DNA of 64,000 nt, from NCBI GenBank assembly GCA_018894105.1, contig CM032127.1:30930369-30994368 (forward strand). Reading direction: 5' to 3'. How positions within the stretch are numbered: the first letter of the stretch is position 1; the number at the start of each line of letters is the position of its first letter. Both the position numbers and the translations under genes were made by a program. Below the pieces are notes generated by a model. That model saw nothing but the letters and a program-made list of their open reading frames with translations, was not told the origin of the DNA and did no database searches. Shown one piece after another: positions 33,456-44,469 of this stretch. The stretch comes from Jacaranda mimosifolia (Eukaryota; Streptophyta; Magnoliopsida; Lamiales; Bignoniaceae).

Positions 33456-33740
33456 CCGAAGGAATGCAGTTGAGTCTAGTTTAACTCACTCTACTAGGTG
33501 TTGAGACTTTGTGCGCGTGCACACACACACGTGATATCACACTTGTGATAGATTGTTTTGCACGAGTTGAGTCAAAACAGTTGTTGTATGCCTTGTGAAT
33601 ACTCAACTCAATAGGTGTAAAGACTTCTGAAAAAGCTATGGACGAATTGTGCTCATTGTGAACTCTACCATTCAGTTTCTATTTTTCTGAGGGTCACGCC
33701 TTGTCTTACTCTCTACATATGAAAAAGGTTGGGCTAATTT
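33456..33740. repeat. Dispersed transposon-like remnant, copy 1
   Basis: Starts CTTAGTCCGAAGGAATGCAG, includes a short GTGCGCGTGCACACACACAC tract and the palindrome GTGATATCAC, and runs to TGTGCTCATTGTGAACTCTA. Related copies lie at 40305-40560, 55557-55840 and 60795-61110. In the copies at 40.3 and 60.8 kb it continues leftward into a longer remnant (39.4 and 59.9 kb), so this is a truncated piece. The family is not identified, but an LTR-retroelement origin is plausible. Confidence 0.6.
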
Positions 33741-34230
33741 TCATCTGAAGACAAAATAAAGTCCTGTATTCTTTTGTCTAAGGACAACCAGTTAATCTTT
33801 TGTTCACCACTACGATTCTCTTAGAAGTTCTGCTGCCCCTCTCTTTTGTTTCAATACCTCTTGTTTCATAATGGTTACTAACGCTAAAGATATGGTGTTA
33901 ACTGGTAACTTTTCTATTGATGTTTTGGTGACTTCCTTCTTTAACAGCTTTATTTAAGATGTCATGCATCCAATTCTTCATGTTTTTCATTATTTTGTAA
34001 TCGAATTCTTTTGTGGATGCTTCTGGGAATTTGATTCATCTTTGAGCTTGCATGAATGAAAAATAAACAAAAATAGATGCTTATTGTATACAACTCTCTA
34101 TTTTCTGCATACATTTGTCCCTGTGAAATAAGTCAATGGCTCATACAATCATGAGAGATATCATGGTCTTTTTGATTCCCTTAGCTTCATGTCAAAGAAA
34201 TGAAGAAATCAATTATGGCAGGAATGCATG
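33741..34230. other. Intron-like DNA, no gene seen
   Basis: T-rich sequence with an unassigned stretch around 33900-34000 that recurs in all four myosin-containing segments. No coding motif recognised. Confidence 0.5.
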
Positions 34231-34235
34231 GCAAT

Positions 34236-34640
34236 GCATTATTGCAGTATCCTGCTAGAAAAGCATACAAAGAACTGTGCTCGTCTCCTGTTTTCAACTC
34301 AGACTGGAATGTATGGGGTGGCTGCTTGTAATGAGCTCTAGTTCAGATGACAGGAGGACCGGAAGAGTAATTGAGATCTAATCCAGGTACCATTAACTCT
34401 TCATAAATTATATGAGCAAGATTAAGTTGTCTTTATTTTTGGTTTACTTAGGAAGCACAATTTCTTACTTTTTAATAGAAACTTCTGTCTACTTACTTGA
34501 ATGGCTACAGAATCATTGCCGCCAATTCTTAGGTGGACCACAGTAAAAGCGACAATCACCATGCAATGTGCATGGAGGGCAGGAGTAGGAACTCCTCAAA
34601 ATAGAAGATGGTACCTCTCTCTGTCCCCTTCCTATCTGAT
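34236..34640 (+). pseudogene. Myosin XI neck (IQ) fragment, copy 1a
   Basis: ARKAYKELCSSPVF (34250-34293), then WGGCL in place of a GMAARNEL segment, then an IQ-like segment damaged by a stop, then KATITMQCAWRAGVGTPQNR (34546-34605). These match consecutive IQ-motif exons of plant class XI myosins, which bind calmodulin light chains. Stops and frameshifts are present. Confidence 0.75.
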
Positions 34641-35580
34641 TCTCCTCCAATGTGTCCAACAAAACTGTGCGGTTATGTGTTCCAGTTACTAGAATTCTGA
34701 AACTTCTCTATTTATGAAGTTTGTATTGTTAATAATGTTGAGGATGATGGGCATAGAATTTTCTTGAATGTATTGAAGTGGTTGGAGAACCATCATTATA
34801 GAGTTCTGTGGCATTGATGCTTCTTTTTATTTTCATGACTGGTTTCCCAAGAGGAGTGACAATTGTGGTTAGAAAATGTGAACATATAAATAACAGACAA
34901 ACACCTTTAATGACCAAGCTTTTCTTTTAAGATTTACAGCCTACTTAGGCTGTTCTGAACACTTGTATGGAATATAAGGCTTTCCCCTTTCTATTGTGCC
35001 AATGTAGAATTATGAGTCTATAATACCAGGAATTTCTTTCTTAAAAGCTTGAAGAGTAATGCTGAAACAGAAATGACATCTGAAGCTGCAGAAGCTATTG
35101 GTGTTTTATATTTTGCATACATTTTCTTGCAGAATAAATTAATGATTTATGCAATCATGGAAACATGTGAAGGTCTTTCTGATTCCCTGTGGCCTCATTC
35201 AAGAAATGAAGGATCAATCATGGTAGGAAGTCATGGGTGGTTGGGACTGTCATAGAATATCAACGAAGTATTTATGCTGCTATTTCTCACATAGGAAAAG
35301 CGTAACAATAATGTAAACTCTGTTGCTACATCCTAATAATTAATTCTGGTTCCCGCACTTATTGTTTAAGCTTCTTATGTTGGGATCATTCTTGTTGGAA
35401 GTTATGATCGTCTTCTGTATTTTGCTTCCATCCTTTTTCCCTGTTCATTTTTTAAGTTGATCCTAGAAATCTGTTACATTCACCAAGTAAATACCCAGCT
35501 TCTTCATGCAATTTTTCCAGTGTTTTACCAATAAGGATCTCTAGCACATGCTATGTATTTATTAGAGCGACCTATAATGC
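34641..35580. other. Intron-like DNA with one unassigned open stretch
   Basis: At 35049-35255 the plus strand has an open stretch beginning SNAETEMTSEAAEAIGVLYF that I cannot assign. A version of this stretch recurs at 41950-42110, 57130-57220 and 62480-62640. The rest is T-rich. Confidence 0.4.
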
Positions 35581-35589
35581 AGCTTGCTT

Positions 35590-36265
35590 TTGTAGATTGG
35601 TAAAACGGAAGTATTTCTGATGGCTGATCAGTTGGCACAGCTGGATGCCCGGAAGACTGAGGTGTTGGGGAGATAGGCAAGCATTATCCACAGGAAAATT
35701 CGTTCTTATATGGCTAGAAATAGTTTCATTATTGCGTTAGTCATCAATGCTTGTTCAATCTGTATGCGGAGGTAATTAATTTTGTTATGTATGTTTTTAT
35801 GTTGATAGTAGTATTTCTTTCCACGTTAATCAAGACGGTGATAGTGGATCTTCTCCTTCTTCCTCTTCTTCTTCCCCGATCACTGGAAAACTTACTTGGC
35901 CTGTTTGTGAGAGCATGTGGAGAGAAGCTTCTTATCTATCTAGAGAGATTCATGGATGTATGTTGCTAGGAAACCAAATAAATAACTGCGCTCATATGCT
36001 ATTTCCTTCAGATAGGAATGTACATCTTCTTCTTCTTCTTCTTCTTCCCCGATCACTGGAAAACTTAATTGGCCTGTTTGTGAGAGCATGTGGAGAGAAG
36101 CTTCTTATCTATCTAGAGAGATTCGTGGATGTATGTTGCTAGGAAACCAAATAAATAACTGCGCTCATATGCTATTTCCATTTCAGATAGGAATGTACGG
36201 GATGGCTGCTCGAAAAGAGCTTCGTTTTAAATGGTGGACAAGAGCAGCAATTCTGATTTATATAT
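35590..36265 (+). pseudogene. Myosin XI motor end and neck fragment, copy 1b
   Basis: [20 protein letters not shown] then TEVLGR, TAG, ASIIHRKIRSYMARNSF (35596-35733) is the motor-to-neck junction and first IQ motif. Then GKLTWPVCESMWREASYLSR (35883-35940) corresponds to the WRGKLA..YESMRREAS exon. That ~170 bp block is tandemly repeated at 36025-36190. GMYGMAARKELRFKWWTRAA (36190-36250) follows. In the real gene these exons precede those at 34236-34640, so the order is permuted. Confidence 0.78.
35850..36190. repeat. ~170 bp tandem duplication within myosin fragment 1b
   Basis: CTTCTTCTTCCCCGATCACT through GTGAGAGCATGTGGAGAGAA to TGCGCTCATATGCTATTTCC occurs at about 35862-36008 and again at about 36032-36180. 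It is nearly identical, so recent. The homologous place in the second segmental copy (57350-57490) has only one unit. Confidence 0.85.
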
Positions 36266-36361
36266 GATAATTGGTCCTGCTCTATTTCAAAATTTTCTTT
36301 CATTGTCATGCATTTGATTTTTCTCCATTTGGAATATATAGAAGTGGGCCTTTGACCTGGC

Positions 36362-36640
36362 CAAATAGAGCATGCCAAATGCTGCAACTGTCAAGTATGT
36401 ACATGAATTTTTTTCTGGCAACAGCTTTAGGAAAAATTGGAGTAAAAAAGCTCCTGGTGAACTAGCAACTCCTTTTGCGAAAACAAAATTGGCAGCTTAT
36501 ACTCGTTCTATGACGCCTTGTATGAGGTGTGGATCGGCAAACATCCATTTCATTCCTATTGCTGGTGCGGTGATCTCATTAGGCTGCTTTTTTTCTCAGG
36601 TGTGTCCCTTTTTTTGTAGGATTGTGGGCTTATAATGGCT
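36362..36640 (+). pseudogene. TH2 / TENA-type thiamin phosphate protein fragment
   Basis: MPNAATVKYVHEFFSGNSF followed by APGELATPFAKTKLAAYTRS then MTPCMR (36372-36527), matching the TENA_E domain start of plant bifunctional TH2 proteins (…KVEGVK.PGK.ATPFEKTKLAAYTL.AMTPCMRL). The stretch open beyond is intron-like. The parent acts in thiamin salvage/phosphate metabolism. Only one exon is kept. Confidence 0.7.
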
Positions 36641-37975
36641 TGGTTATGTGTTAGTCAATTAATTAACCTTTTGAATTTGTTTCCTAGTAAATATTTACTG
36701 TTTTCTGTTTGAAGAGCGTGATCGGGATCTCACTTTATTGAACAAGCACACTGGACACTATATTTTATTCCTTAATTATATGTACCTGTTTTCCTTATTT
36801 GATTGATGCCAGACAAGCACCAAAAAGTCTACATATACCTCTAAATCTCTGCATAGTCCCCTTTGTACTCAATTATGCAGCTTGAATCTTGTTGTCTGCC
36901 TTTGATTAATATGTAACTTATTTTAATAAACTTTAAGTGGCACAGTGCATCGCACCATATGTTAGCCACAGTTTCTAATCACACTTCTTATTTGGCCAAC
37001 AACCATAGAACTTACATTATGTAGCACTCGTCATTTTTGTCCATCCAAATTATTTACTACTTTATATAGCTAGAGTTGTTATTAATTTGTTTTATTATAT
37101 TTCAAAATAGACAGTGCAAACATTATGTAGTTTAGAGGTGAAGAACTGTTTCCATAACTAAAGTCTGATGATATAATAAGGTTTCAGAGTTCAATTTCTA
37201 GATGTGTTGGTGCTTCATGACTTGTATTTCTGCCTCTAAAAGTTCCATTTTCTTGTTTGAAACTCTTCTAGCTAGTCAGTTGATGCACCTCTTTGTGTAA
37301 GATTAGAATTTCTGCATGTATTTCTGATATTGTTATCACAATAATTTGAATGAAAAATTGTGGATTTTTGATTGAGTAACATTGGAAATATGATGGTTGT
37401 GGTTCTCTTTGAGATTGTTGACACCATGCCATGCACGGTATAGACGGAACTTTTACATGGAATGGGGATCAGTAGTGAAAGACCTGGCAAGTGGCAATTA
37501 GTTTTGGCCTAGCAATTTTCTGCCTTGAGGTGCTCCTTTTTTTTTAAATTTATTTGCTTGTTCCCCTCTTTCGAAAGCCTGAATTTTTGTGTCCTAAGGC
37601 AAAAACGAGTGAAGTGTTTCTTCTAATTAATCTTCATATTAATTATCTTAGCTTAGAGTTGGGCATAAGAAAGAACTGTTGTGTTTCCTTTCTACCAAAT
37701 ATATTGTTATATGCTAAATTTGTTTGATTTCAAGCAGGTGGTTTAAACTATGTGAATATACATGCAAATGAGTTTATCTATGAGAACTTTATCCATGAGA
37801 GCTAGTCGTAAGAAGGTTTGAATCTCCAATTGACAAGGTTAAAGCTTTTAGCAATATCTTGCAGAATTGCTTCAAAAATCAAAAAAATCTGACAGTGCGC
37901 ATTTGGAGATTCGGTTGGTGACTTGCTTGAGGTAGATGTTGCTATTGTGATAAGTTCTAGCTCAAGTCTACAAAT
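36641..37975. other. Non-coding DNA, 1.3 kb
   Basis: T-rich, intergenic-like sequence with no supportable gene. Much of 37140-37975 is missing from the second segmental copy (junctions at about 58434 and 58505). Confidence 0.55.
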
Positions 37976-38480
37976 AGTGGGGAGCTATTTTGGTGTCTTT
38001 TTTGTTCCTGTATTCTCAGGCATGATTGGTATTGTTCTAACTCAAGTAGAAACAGGCTGTTGATGAAAGCTTACTAGTTGGAAGGGTCGATCTGGAGTTC
38101 TGTGCACAGTATCTAGCTGTGCAGAGATTCACGCTTTTATTCTGGGGTCATAGAGAAGCCCAATATCTTTCTCACATTGCATTCTTGATGGTTCCTCAAG
38201 ATTCTTGGACGAGATGTCTATCTGCTAGGACTAGGATACATATCCAAGCTTGCTGGCTGTTTTTGTTGCAGGCCCCACATATATCAGCTTTGTTTGTTCC
38301 CTTTGTTTGATCAAAGGGTTTTCTATCTCAGAAATCAGTTCTTCCCTTTGTTTGGCAATTGGGATTCCCATTCAGAACTGCAAATGTGATTCTCTTGGTT
38401 GGCGTTTTCTGTACGGCTCTGTTAATATCAGCCATTTCATCTCTACTGGTACCATTTCACATTTTAATCTTCGCTAACTT
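37976..38480 (+). pseudogene. Unassigned exon-like segment
   Basis: Plus-strand open stretches such as RDVYLLGLGYISKLAGCF (about 38210) and NQFFPLFGNWDSHSELQM (about 38330-38385), with GC content slightly above the flanks. Conserved at 58500-58990. Family not recognised. Confidence 0.35.
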
Positions 38481-38659
38481 GCTTTTATATACTTCTCCAA
38501 ATATACAAAGGTTCTTATGATTCCGCCGTGGTGTAGTTATGAGTTCCCACTGTTACAAATATTCAGCTGTAGAATATTCTTATTCCATGAAAGTAACTGA
38601 TATTTGCAGCTTCTTATCTTTACTTCATTTTATAGTTTCTCTTTCTTGAAGCAGTTCTA

Positions 38660-38815
38660 TCCCTTTTTCAGGTTCTGGAATCTCATTTTCAACTGCCTTC
38701 AACTTTTGATGAGGTATTTAGCAATGTGTATGAGTATATTGATTGGCTCTTCGACATTGTTTGACCTTACATGGTCATTGATGCGATGTATCTCTCTCTC
38801 TTCTCTCTTCTTTTG
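38660..38815 (+). pseudogene. XRN-type 5'-3' exoribonuclease fragment
   Basis: STFDEVFSNVYEYIDWLFDI followed by V-RPYMVIDAMYL (about 38698-38790), preceded by a CAG acceptor. This resembles the N-terminal exon of plant XRN enzymes (TFDEVF..V.EYIDRLF.IVRPRKLLY.AIDG). The catalytic acidic residues further on are absent. A diverged copy is at 59180-59330. Confidence 0.6.
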
Positions 38816-38959
38816 ATATTTCCCTTCTCTTTGGAAAGGAATGTGAATCAACTGATAAGTAATGCTATTCTTTTAGTATTGTTTCTTTATGATTCGTAAC
38901 TATAATTTGCAATGATCCAGATTGCGCATGTCCCAGTGACAATATGAATAAGTAGAGAG

Positions 38960-39130
38960 GGCCTATAGATTTTGTGCTTCAAAGGACGTCTGAATGGCTT
39001 TGCAGTTTCATTGAAGCATGTGGTTTCACTAATTTTTGCATGTTCATGCAGGAGAGAAAAGTTGTTATCTTGCTTGATTCCGATGAGCTTATTTGGGGCC
39101 TCTACCTATGTGCATCCATCTGGAATGCTT
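38960..39130 (+). pseudogene. Unassigned conserved open segment
   Basis: Plus-strand frame DFVLQRTSEWLCSFIEACGF then MQERKVVILLDSDELIWGL, kept at 59455-59600 with few changes. It looks like an exon. I do not recognise the family. Confidence 0.4.
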
Positions 39131-39399
39131 TGTATTTTTATTCCATTTTCTTTTGTTTTATGTTATTATTTTAGCTATCATTGTCTAATTGTTGTTGCCT
39201 ATACTTAGATGATTAGAAAATCTTGATTTTTAGAATTCTGACTCCTGAGGCATTTCTTGAGAGTTTGTTTGCATTTGGAACCATGCTATGGTTTCCTATT
39301 TTTCATGCGCGTTTAAACTCATTTTGTGATTGTTTTACTGTGTCTTGTGTAAACCTTTGGTTTGGGGACACTTTGAGACAATTTCAATTCATTATCCAT

Positions 39400-40340
39400 G
39401 ATGATATTTGATTTCTTTGGATTTGTTGATCTTTGTGATGATTGAAACTTGGCATCAAAGAGTGATAAAGTTATGCACTTTTATCTTGATCAAGTGTGGA
39501 CATCCCTCATTTTTTGTGCACTAAGTCTCTTACTTAGGACTTAGGAGAGTGTTGTATTTAGATCATTGTGCGTACCTTCGAATTTGCTTGAATCAGCCTC
39601 GAGGCGAAGTCCTAGGGAACAATGTGATAGGAAAATGACTTAGGTCATCTTTGGACAGATTGAGCATCTGAAGCCTACCCCATGTCATTTTTCCCTGGTA
39701 CCTTAATTGGGCTTTCACATTTATCTCTTTGTTTGTTTAGCTTCAAAAAAGCTTAGCCATTTTATTGTGAATTCACCTTTGTACTATTGACATGGCACTT
39801 AATATTCATGCACAATGTGATGAGGATGCTATAAGGGAGGTGCGCAAAGAGGTTTGTTGTGGTTGGGAATTTGAAAAATTCAAAAAATTGAAAAAAAGCA
39901 AAGAAAAAGAGAATGTGAAAGGAGAAAAAATGCCCACAAAACTTAGGCAAGAAGAGGTAAAAAGAAAGGGGGAAAAAAAGAAAGGTCTTCAATCAAAATA
40001 GAACAATCCAAAATGGAGATGAAAAAGAAACAAGAAAGAAGAAACAAACGAAAGATATCTCTTTGAGGAAAGTTTGGATGAATTCAAGGGTGGGAAGGGT
40101 TGATGCTATACAGTGTTGATGGTGAAGACCATGGTTAAGTGCTATGTTCGTGTGTGAACCACTCTATCCATATTTCTTACCCCCATCACCGAAGCCTTAT
40201 ATTGCAAAAGCTCAAAAGTCTACCAATTCTTTGATCATCATGACCTACATTAGTGGAGAGGGTGGTGAAAAGCAAACCTATTGGAGGCATGGACTAGTGC
40301 TTAGCCTGAAGGAATGCATTTGAGTCTAGCTTACTCACTT
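39400..40340. repeat. Transposon-like remnant, long form, copy 1
   Basis: Begins near GGCATCAAAGAGTGATAAAG, with CAAGTGTGGACATCCCTCAT, GACTTAGGTCATCTTTGGAC, a purine-rich Lys/Glu-coding block (39850-40060) and TAGTGGAGAGGGTGGTGAAA. It is plausibly the decayed internal or LTR part of a Gypsy/Ogre-like element, inferred from style only. A second copy is at 59920-60830. Confidence 0.5.
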
Positions 40341-40560
40341 TACTAGGTATTGAGACTTTGTGCGCGCGCGCGCGCACACACACACACACACACACGTGAT
40401 ATCACACTTTTGATAGATCTTTATGCGTGAGTCGAAGCACACATTTTATGCCTTGTGAATACTTGATCTAAAGGACTTCTGAGAAAGCTATGGATGAATT
40501 GTGCTCATTGTGAACTCTACCACACAGTTTTGTTTTTGTCAGGGTCGCACCTCATCTTAC
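40305..40560. repeat. Dispersed transposon-like remnant, copy 2, with GC/CA microsatellite
   Basis: Same unit as 33456-33740. The alternating tract is longest here: GTGCGCGCGCGCGCGCACAC continuing in CA repeats to 40394, followed by GTGATATCAC. Alternating purine-pyrimidine DNA of this kind can adopt a Z form. Confidence 0.7.
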
Positions 40561-41074
40561 TCTGTACATGAGAAAGGATGGGGTAATTTTCATCTGAAGA
40601 CAAACTGAAATCTTGTGTTCTCTTGTGTTGGGACAACTAGTTTATCTTTTGTTAGTCACTGCTATTTTTTCAGAAGTTCTGCTGCCCCTCTCTTTTATTT
40701 CAATCTGTTGTTTCACAACTAGTTTATCTTTTGTTAGTCACTGCTATGGTGTTAACTGGTGCTTTTTCTATTGATGTTTTCGTGACTTCTTCTTTAACAG
40801 CTTTATTTAAGATGTCGTACATCTAATTCGACATGTTTTTCATTATTTTGTAGTCAAATTCATTCGTGGATGCTTTTGGGAACATGATTCATCTTTGAGC
40901 TTGCTGGATGAAAAATATACAAAACAAATGCTTTTTATATAGAACTTTTCCATTTTACGCATGCATTTGCCTTTGCAGAATAAGTCAAATGATTTATAAA
41001 TCTTGGGACATATCATGGTCTTTTTGTTTCTCTTGGCTTCATGTTGAAAAAATGAAGAATCTATTGCTGCAAGA

Positions 41075-41470
41075 ATGCATGGGAATCAATTATTGAGGTA
41101 TCCTGGTAGGAAAGCCTACAAAGAGCTGTGCTCATCTACTGTTTCTGACTCAGACAGGAATGAATGCATGGGATGGCTGCTCGTAATGAGCTCTAGTTTA
41201 GACGACGAGAGGACAGAAGCAGCAATTGAAATCCAATCCAGGTATCATAAACACTTGATATATGAACAAGATTAAGTTGTCTTTATTTTTGGTTTACTTA
41301 GGAAGCACAATCACTTACTTTTCAATAGAAATTTACACTTGAATGGCTGCAGAGTCATTGCCGCCAATTCTCTTAGCTGGACCAGAACTTGTGAAGCTGA
41401 AGAAAAGCTGCTATCACCACGCAATGTGCATGGAGGGCAAGAGTAAAAACTGCATAAAATTAAAGATGGT
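41075..41470 (+). pseudogene. Myosin XI neck fragment, copy 2a
   Basis: GRKAYKELCSSTVSDSDRNE (41108-41165), GMAARNEL in an adjacent frame ending in TAG (about 41172-41197), and EAAIEIQSR (about 41217-41242), an IQ start. Then a segment with LAGPELVKLKKSCYHHAMCM (41369-41430), the damaged equivalent of KATITMQCAWRA. It parallels 34236-34640. Confidence 0.72.
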
Positions 41471-41471
41471 G

Positions 41472-41510
<39 letters not shown>
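41468..41510. repeat. (CT)n microsatellite
   Basis: An uninterrupted run of CT dinucleotides. A shorter version occurs at the homologous place 62035-62060, and at copy 1 (34612-34622) it is nearly absent. Confidence 0.9.
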
Positions 41511-41511
<1 letters not shown>

Positions 41512-42436
41512 TCTCCTTCAATATGTCCTATAAAACTATGGTTACGTGTTCCAATTTCTAGAATTCTAAAACTTTTCTATTTATGAAGTATGTATCCTTA
41601 ACAATGTTGAGGATGATGGACATAGAATTCCTGGAATGTATTGAAGCTATTGGAAATTCACCATTACAGGCGCCTCTTTTCATTTACATGACTGGTTTCC
41701 CAAGAGGAGTGACACTGTTTCAGAGAGGCAACTGTGCTTAGAAAATGTGAACATATAAATGACAGACAAACACATTAAGCGACCAAGCATTTCTGTTTAA
41801 GATTTACAGCCTACTTATGCTATTCTGAGCACTTTTGTATGGAATATTAGGCTTTGCCCTTTATATTGTGCCAACGTAGAATTATGGTCTATTAAACTTG
41901 TAATTTCTTTCTTAAAATCTTGAAGAGTAATTCTGACACAGAATGTCCCCATGTCCCCTGAAGAAGAAGCTAGTGGTTTTTTGTTTTTGGCATACATTTT
42001 TCTTGCAGAATAAATTAATGATTTATCATGGTCTTTTCGATTCCCTGTGGTTTCATTCAAGAAATAAAGAATCAATCATGGCAGGAAGTCATGGGTTGTT
42101 GGGACAGTCATACAATATCAACGAAGTATCCATGCTACTATTTTTCACATAGTAAAGCATACAAAAAATGCAAACTTTGTTCCTACTTCCTAATAATTAA
42201 TTCTGGTTTCTGCACTTGTGATTTAAGCTTCTTATATCAGGATCATTCTTGTTGGAAGTTGTGATCATCTTTTGTATTTTGCTTCCCATTTTTTCCCTCT
42301 CTATTTTTTAAGTTGATACCGGAAATCTATTATATTGACCTAGTAAATATTCGGCTTCTGCATGCACTTTTCTCGGTGTTCTACCTATGAAGATCTCTAG
42401 AAAATACTATGTATTCAATAGAGCCACCTTTAATGC

Positions 42437-42555
42437 AGTTTGCCTTTGTAAATTGGTAAAACAGAAGTGTTTCTGATGGCTGGTCAGATGGCACAGCTGG
42501 ATGCCCAGAGGAGTGAGGTGTTAGGGAGATCAGCAAGCATTATCCGAAAGAACTG
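42437..42555 (+). pseudogene. Myosin XI motor-neck junction fragment, copy 2b
   Basis: [20 protein letters not shown] then [11 protein letters not shown] (42452-42545), the end of the motor domain and start of the first IQ motif. It is cut at about 42556 and joined directly to citrate synthase sequence. The second segmental copy retains ~790 more bases at this place. Confidence 0.78.
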
Positions 42556-43660
42556 CATTTTTGTATTAATGTTAGGCTTATCATAAGTTCTGGTGGCTGC
42601 GGCAATAAGAGGCCTACTAATCATGTTTGAGGGCTCCCACAATTGCTGCAGCAGCTTATTGAGGATGGAAGGGAGGCCAATTGTTCTTCTGGCAAACAAT
42701 CTCTCATACTCATGTAACTTCTTATACATATGCTTCACTCATTTGTATGCTCTCTTTCTGCTTCTGATTCTACTAAGTAGAAAAGATCTAATTTGGTATT
42801 CCCTGGTTTAATTGGATTAACATGTCACATTTTAAGGTCATTGGACAACTGTGTTTATTCATCTCAGCATGAAAATAAGTTGTCGAGTTCCTATAATCCT
42901 TGAAATTTAAGCTGCTGCTCTAACTAAGGGTTTTGATTACGGAACAAACAGGTGCAACAAGTCTTATAAACCAAACCCTAGACTGGCATGTGCTCTTGAC
43001 ATTCTTTTGGACATGAAATGAATTGCTCCACCAAAGCTACAAGATAGCTTGCTTCAAGGTTGTATCTAATCATTTTGTTGAAGATGGAACAATTCCTTCC
43101 TTCTGTTTGTAACTTATGTAGATCTGCATTCATAATTGTGTTGATGTATATACAGCCCTTGCTGGGGAAGTTGGAGCCTTGTATGGTCCTCTATATGGTG
43201 CAGCAAATGGGCAATCAACATTGTGGTCCCTAGGAAGCCGCTTCCGGGAAATTATTTAGGTCTTTCAACGAGACAGACTAAGATGTTTATTTTGGTAAAG
43301 ATTTACACAGTATGCTTAACTTACGCATTATCATAAGCCACGTTTGGTTCTGATTCTTTTTTTTTTTTAATTGTGTACCATGTAGGTTGTAATCAACGAG
43401 CACATGTTGAATGAGATTGGAAGTGTTGATAACATGCTAGAGTTCATTGAAGGCATAAAGAAAGGTTAACATCCTTTTCGTTTTCTTTTGATGATTGCTC
43501 TTTTGATATGTTTTAACTCCAGCAAGCCATGTTTCTGTGTTTGTAAGATACGGTGATCTCTAGGAAGCATAAGATATCAGGTTTTGGGCTCCATGTCTAC
43601 TAAAACTACTATCCCTGAGTCTAGGTCATCAAGAAATTTGCAAAAGAAGTACTTTCCATT
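42556..43660 (+). pseudogene. CSY-like: Peroxisomal citrate synthase fragment, copy 3
   Basis: IRGLLIMFEGSHNC (42602-42643), LLRMEGRPIVLLANNLSYS (42657-42712), a GVDVYT-like region, VGALYGPLYGAAN (about 43168-43208), MLNEIGSVDNMLEFIEGIKK (about 43405-43465), then GFGLHVY (about 43584) and VIKKFAKEVLSIVC (43624-43665). Family order is kept, with frameshifts and stops. It is more diverged from units 1 and 2 than those are from each other. Confidence 0.83.
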
Positions 43661-44200
43661 GTTTGCCCTCTTATAGAGGTGCATTTTTCCCATTAAAAGT
43701 GAGTTTCCGTTGATGAGAAAGTATGCCACATAGAAACAGTATTTGAGCCATGAAACCAATCAATAGTGTTAAATAAGAAGCTTATACATGAATCTTATAG
43801 TTTACAACTAATGCAAGCAATTTAGTTTTATGACCAACTTTTCAAAATAGCTTTTATTGGAGAAAACGGCCCATGCTTCGACTATGCTCTTATACAACAA
43901 TTTCACGTCATTTTAGAGGGAAATAGCTTCGAAGAAAGGCGCTCTATAAGATGAGTATTTTTTGAAGAGAAAGTTGTATCCTGATGTTGACTTCATTTCT
44001 GTTAGAATTTGTACTCTTCCCCAATTTTTTAAAGCAAATTTTATTAACCATGAACTTAACTGATCATTGTTGTCCCCGAAGAGATATCCAGTAAATATTC
44101 AACACAAAGAGTACTTCCACATAATATTAAATAAAAAATGCACACAACACAGTTAAAGAAAACACCAAGGTATTCCTATACCACACATGATAAAGGCATT
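43661..44200. other. Non-coding subterminal DNA before the Helitron-like end
   Basis: AT-rich sequence, unlike the gene fragments around it and not repeated elsewhere in the window. It contains no supportable gene. Confidence 0.5.
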
Positions 44201-44202
44201 CA

Positions 44203-44242
44203 GCACCACGCTGCGCGGTGCGTCCCATATACTCCATCCTAG
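44203..44242 (+). mobile_element. Putative Helitron 3' terminus (hairpin plus CTAG)
   Basis: A 19-base near-perfect palindrome GCACCACGCTGCGCGGTGC (44203-44221; one mismatched pair, tiny loop) is followed by 17 bases, CTAG (44239-44242) and then T within a TA-rich run. This is the arrangement expected at Helitron 3' ends (GC-rich hairpin, CTRR, insertion before T). The hairpin-to-end gap is slightly longer than the usual ~10-12 bases. The element body would lie to the left, where all recognised captured fragments share this orientation. No Rep/helicase gene and no 5' TC end were identified. Confidence 0.6.
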
Positions 44243-44465
44243 TATATATATATATATATATGTTTTTTACTTTTTACTTTTTGCTTTTTTGCTTATGGAG
44301 TTATGTATTCAGATAAAGTATCATTGTCCAGGTGTTAGTTTTGTCCTAGTTCCTTGTAGCAATGTATCTCTGTGGGTCTGAAACATTTTTACTTGAATCT
44401 GATACAACTTTATTTACTCTTTTGATATTTAGAGAGCAGCAGTTAATTTGCATGTTTCTTTTGAT
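44243..44465. other. TA-rich flank leading into DRP1 pseudogene
   Basis: Starts with a (TA)n run (44243-44262), a plausible AT insertion target. No gene motif until the DRP1 exon at about 44470. Confidence 0.5.
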
Positions 44466-44469
44466 TGCA

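Noticed and set aside
36641..37975. Additional gene in the 1.3 kb gap
   Set aside because: Only short frames on either strand, T-rich composition and no motif.
39850..40001. Lys/Glu-rich open frame (also 60395-60595)
   Set aside because: Purine-rich low-complexity DNA inside a transposon-like remnant; different frame and length in the two copies.
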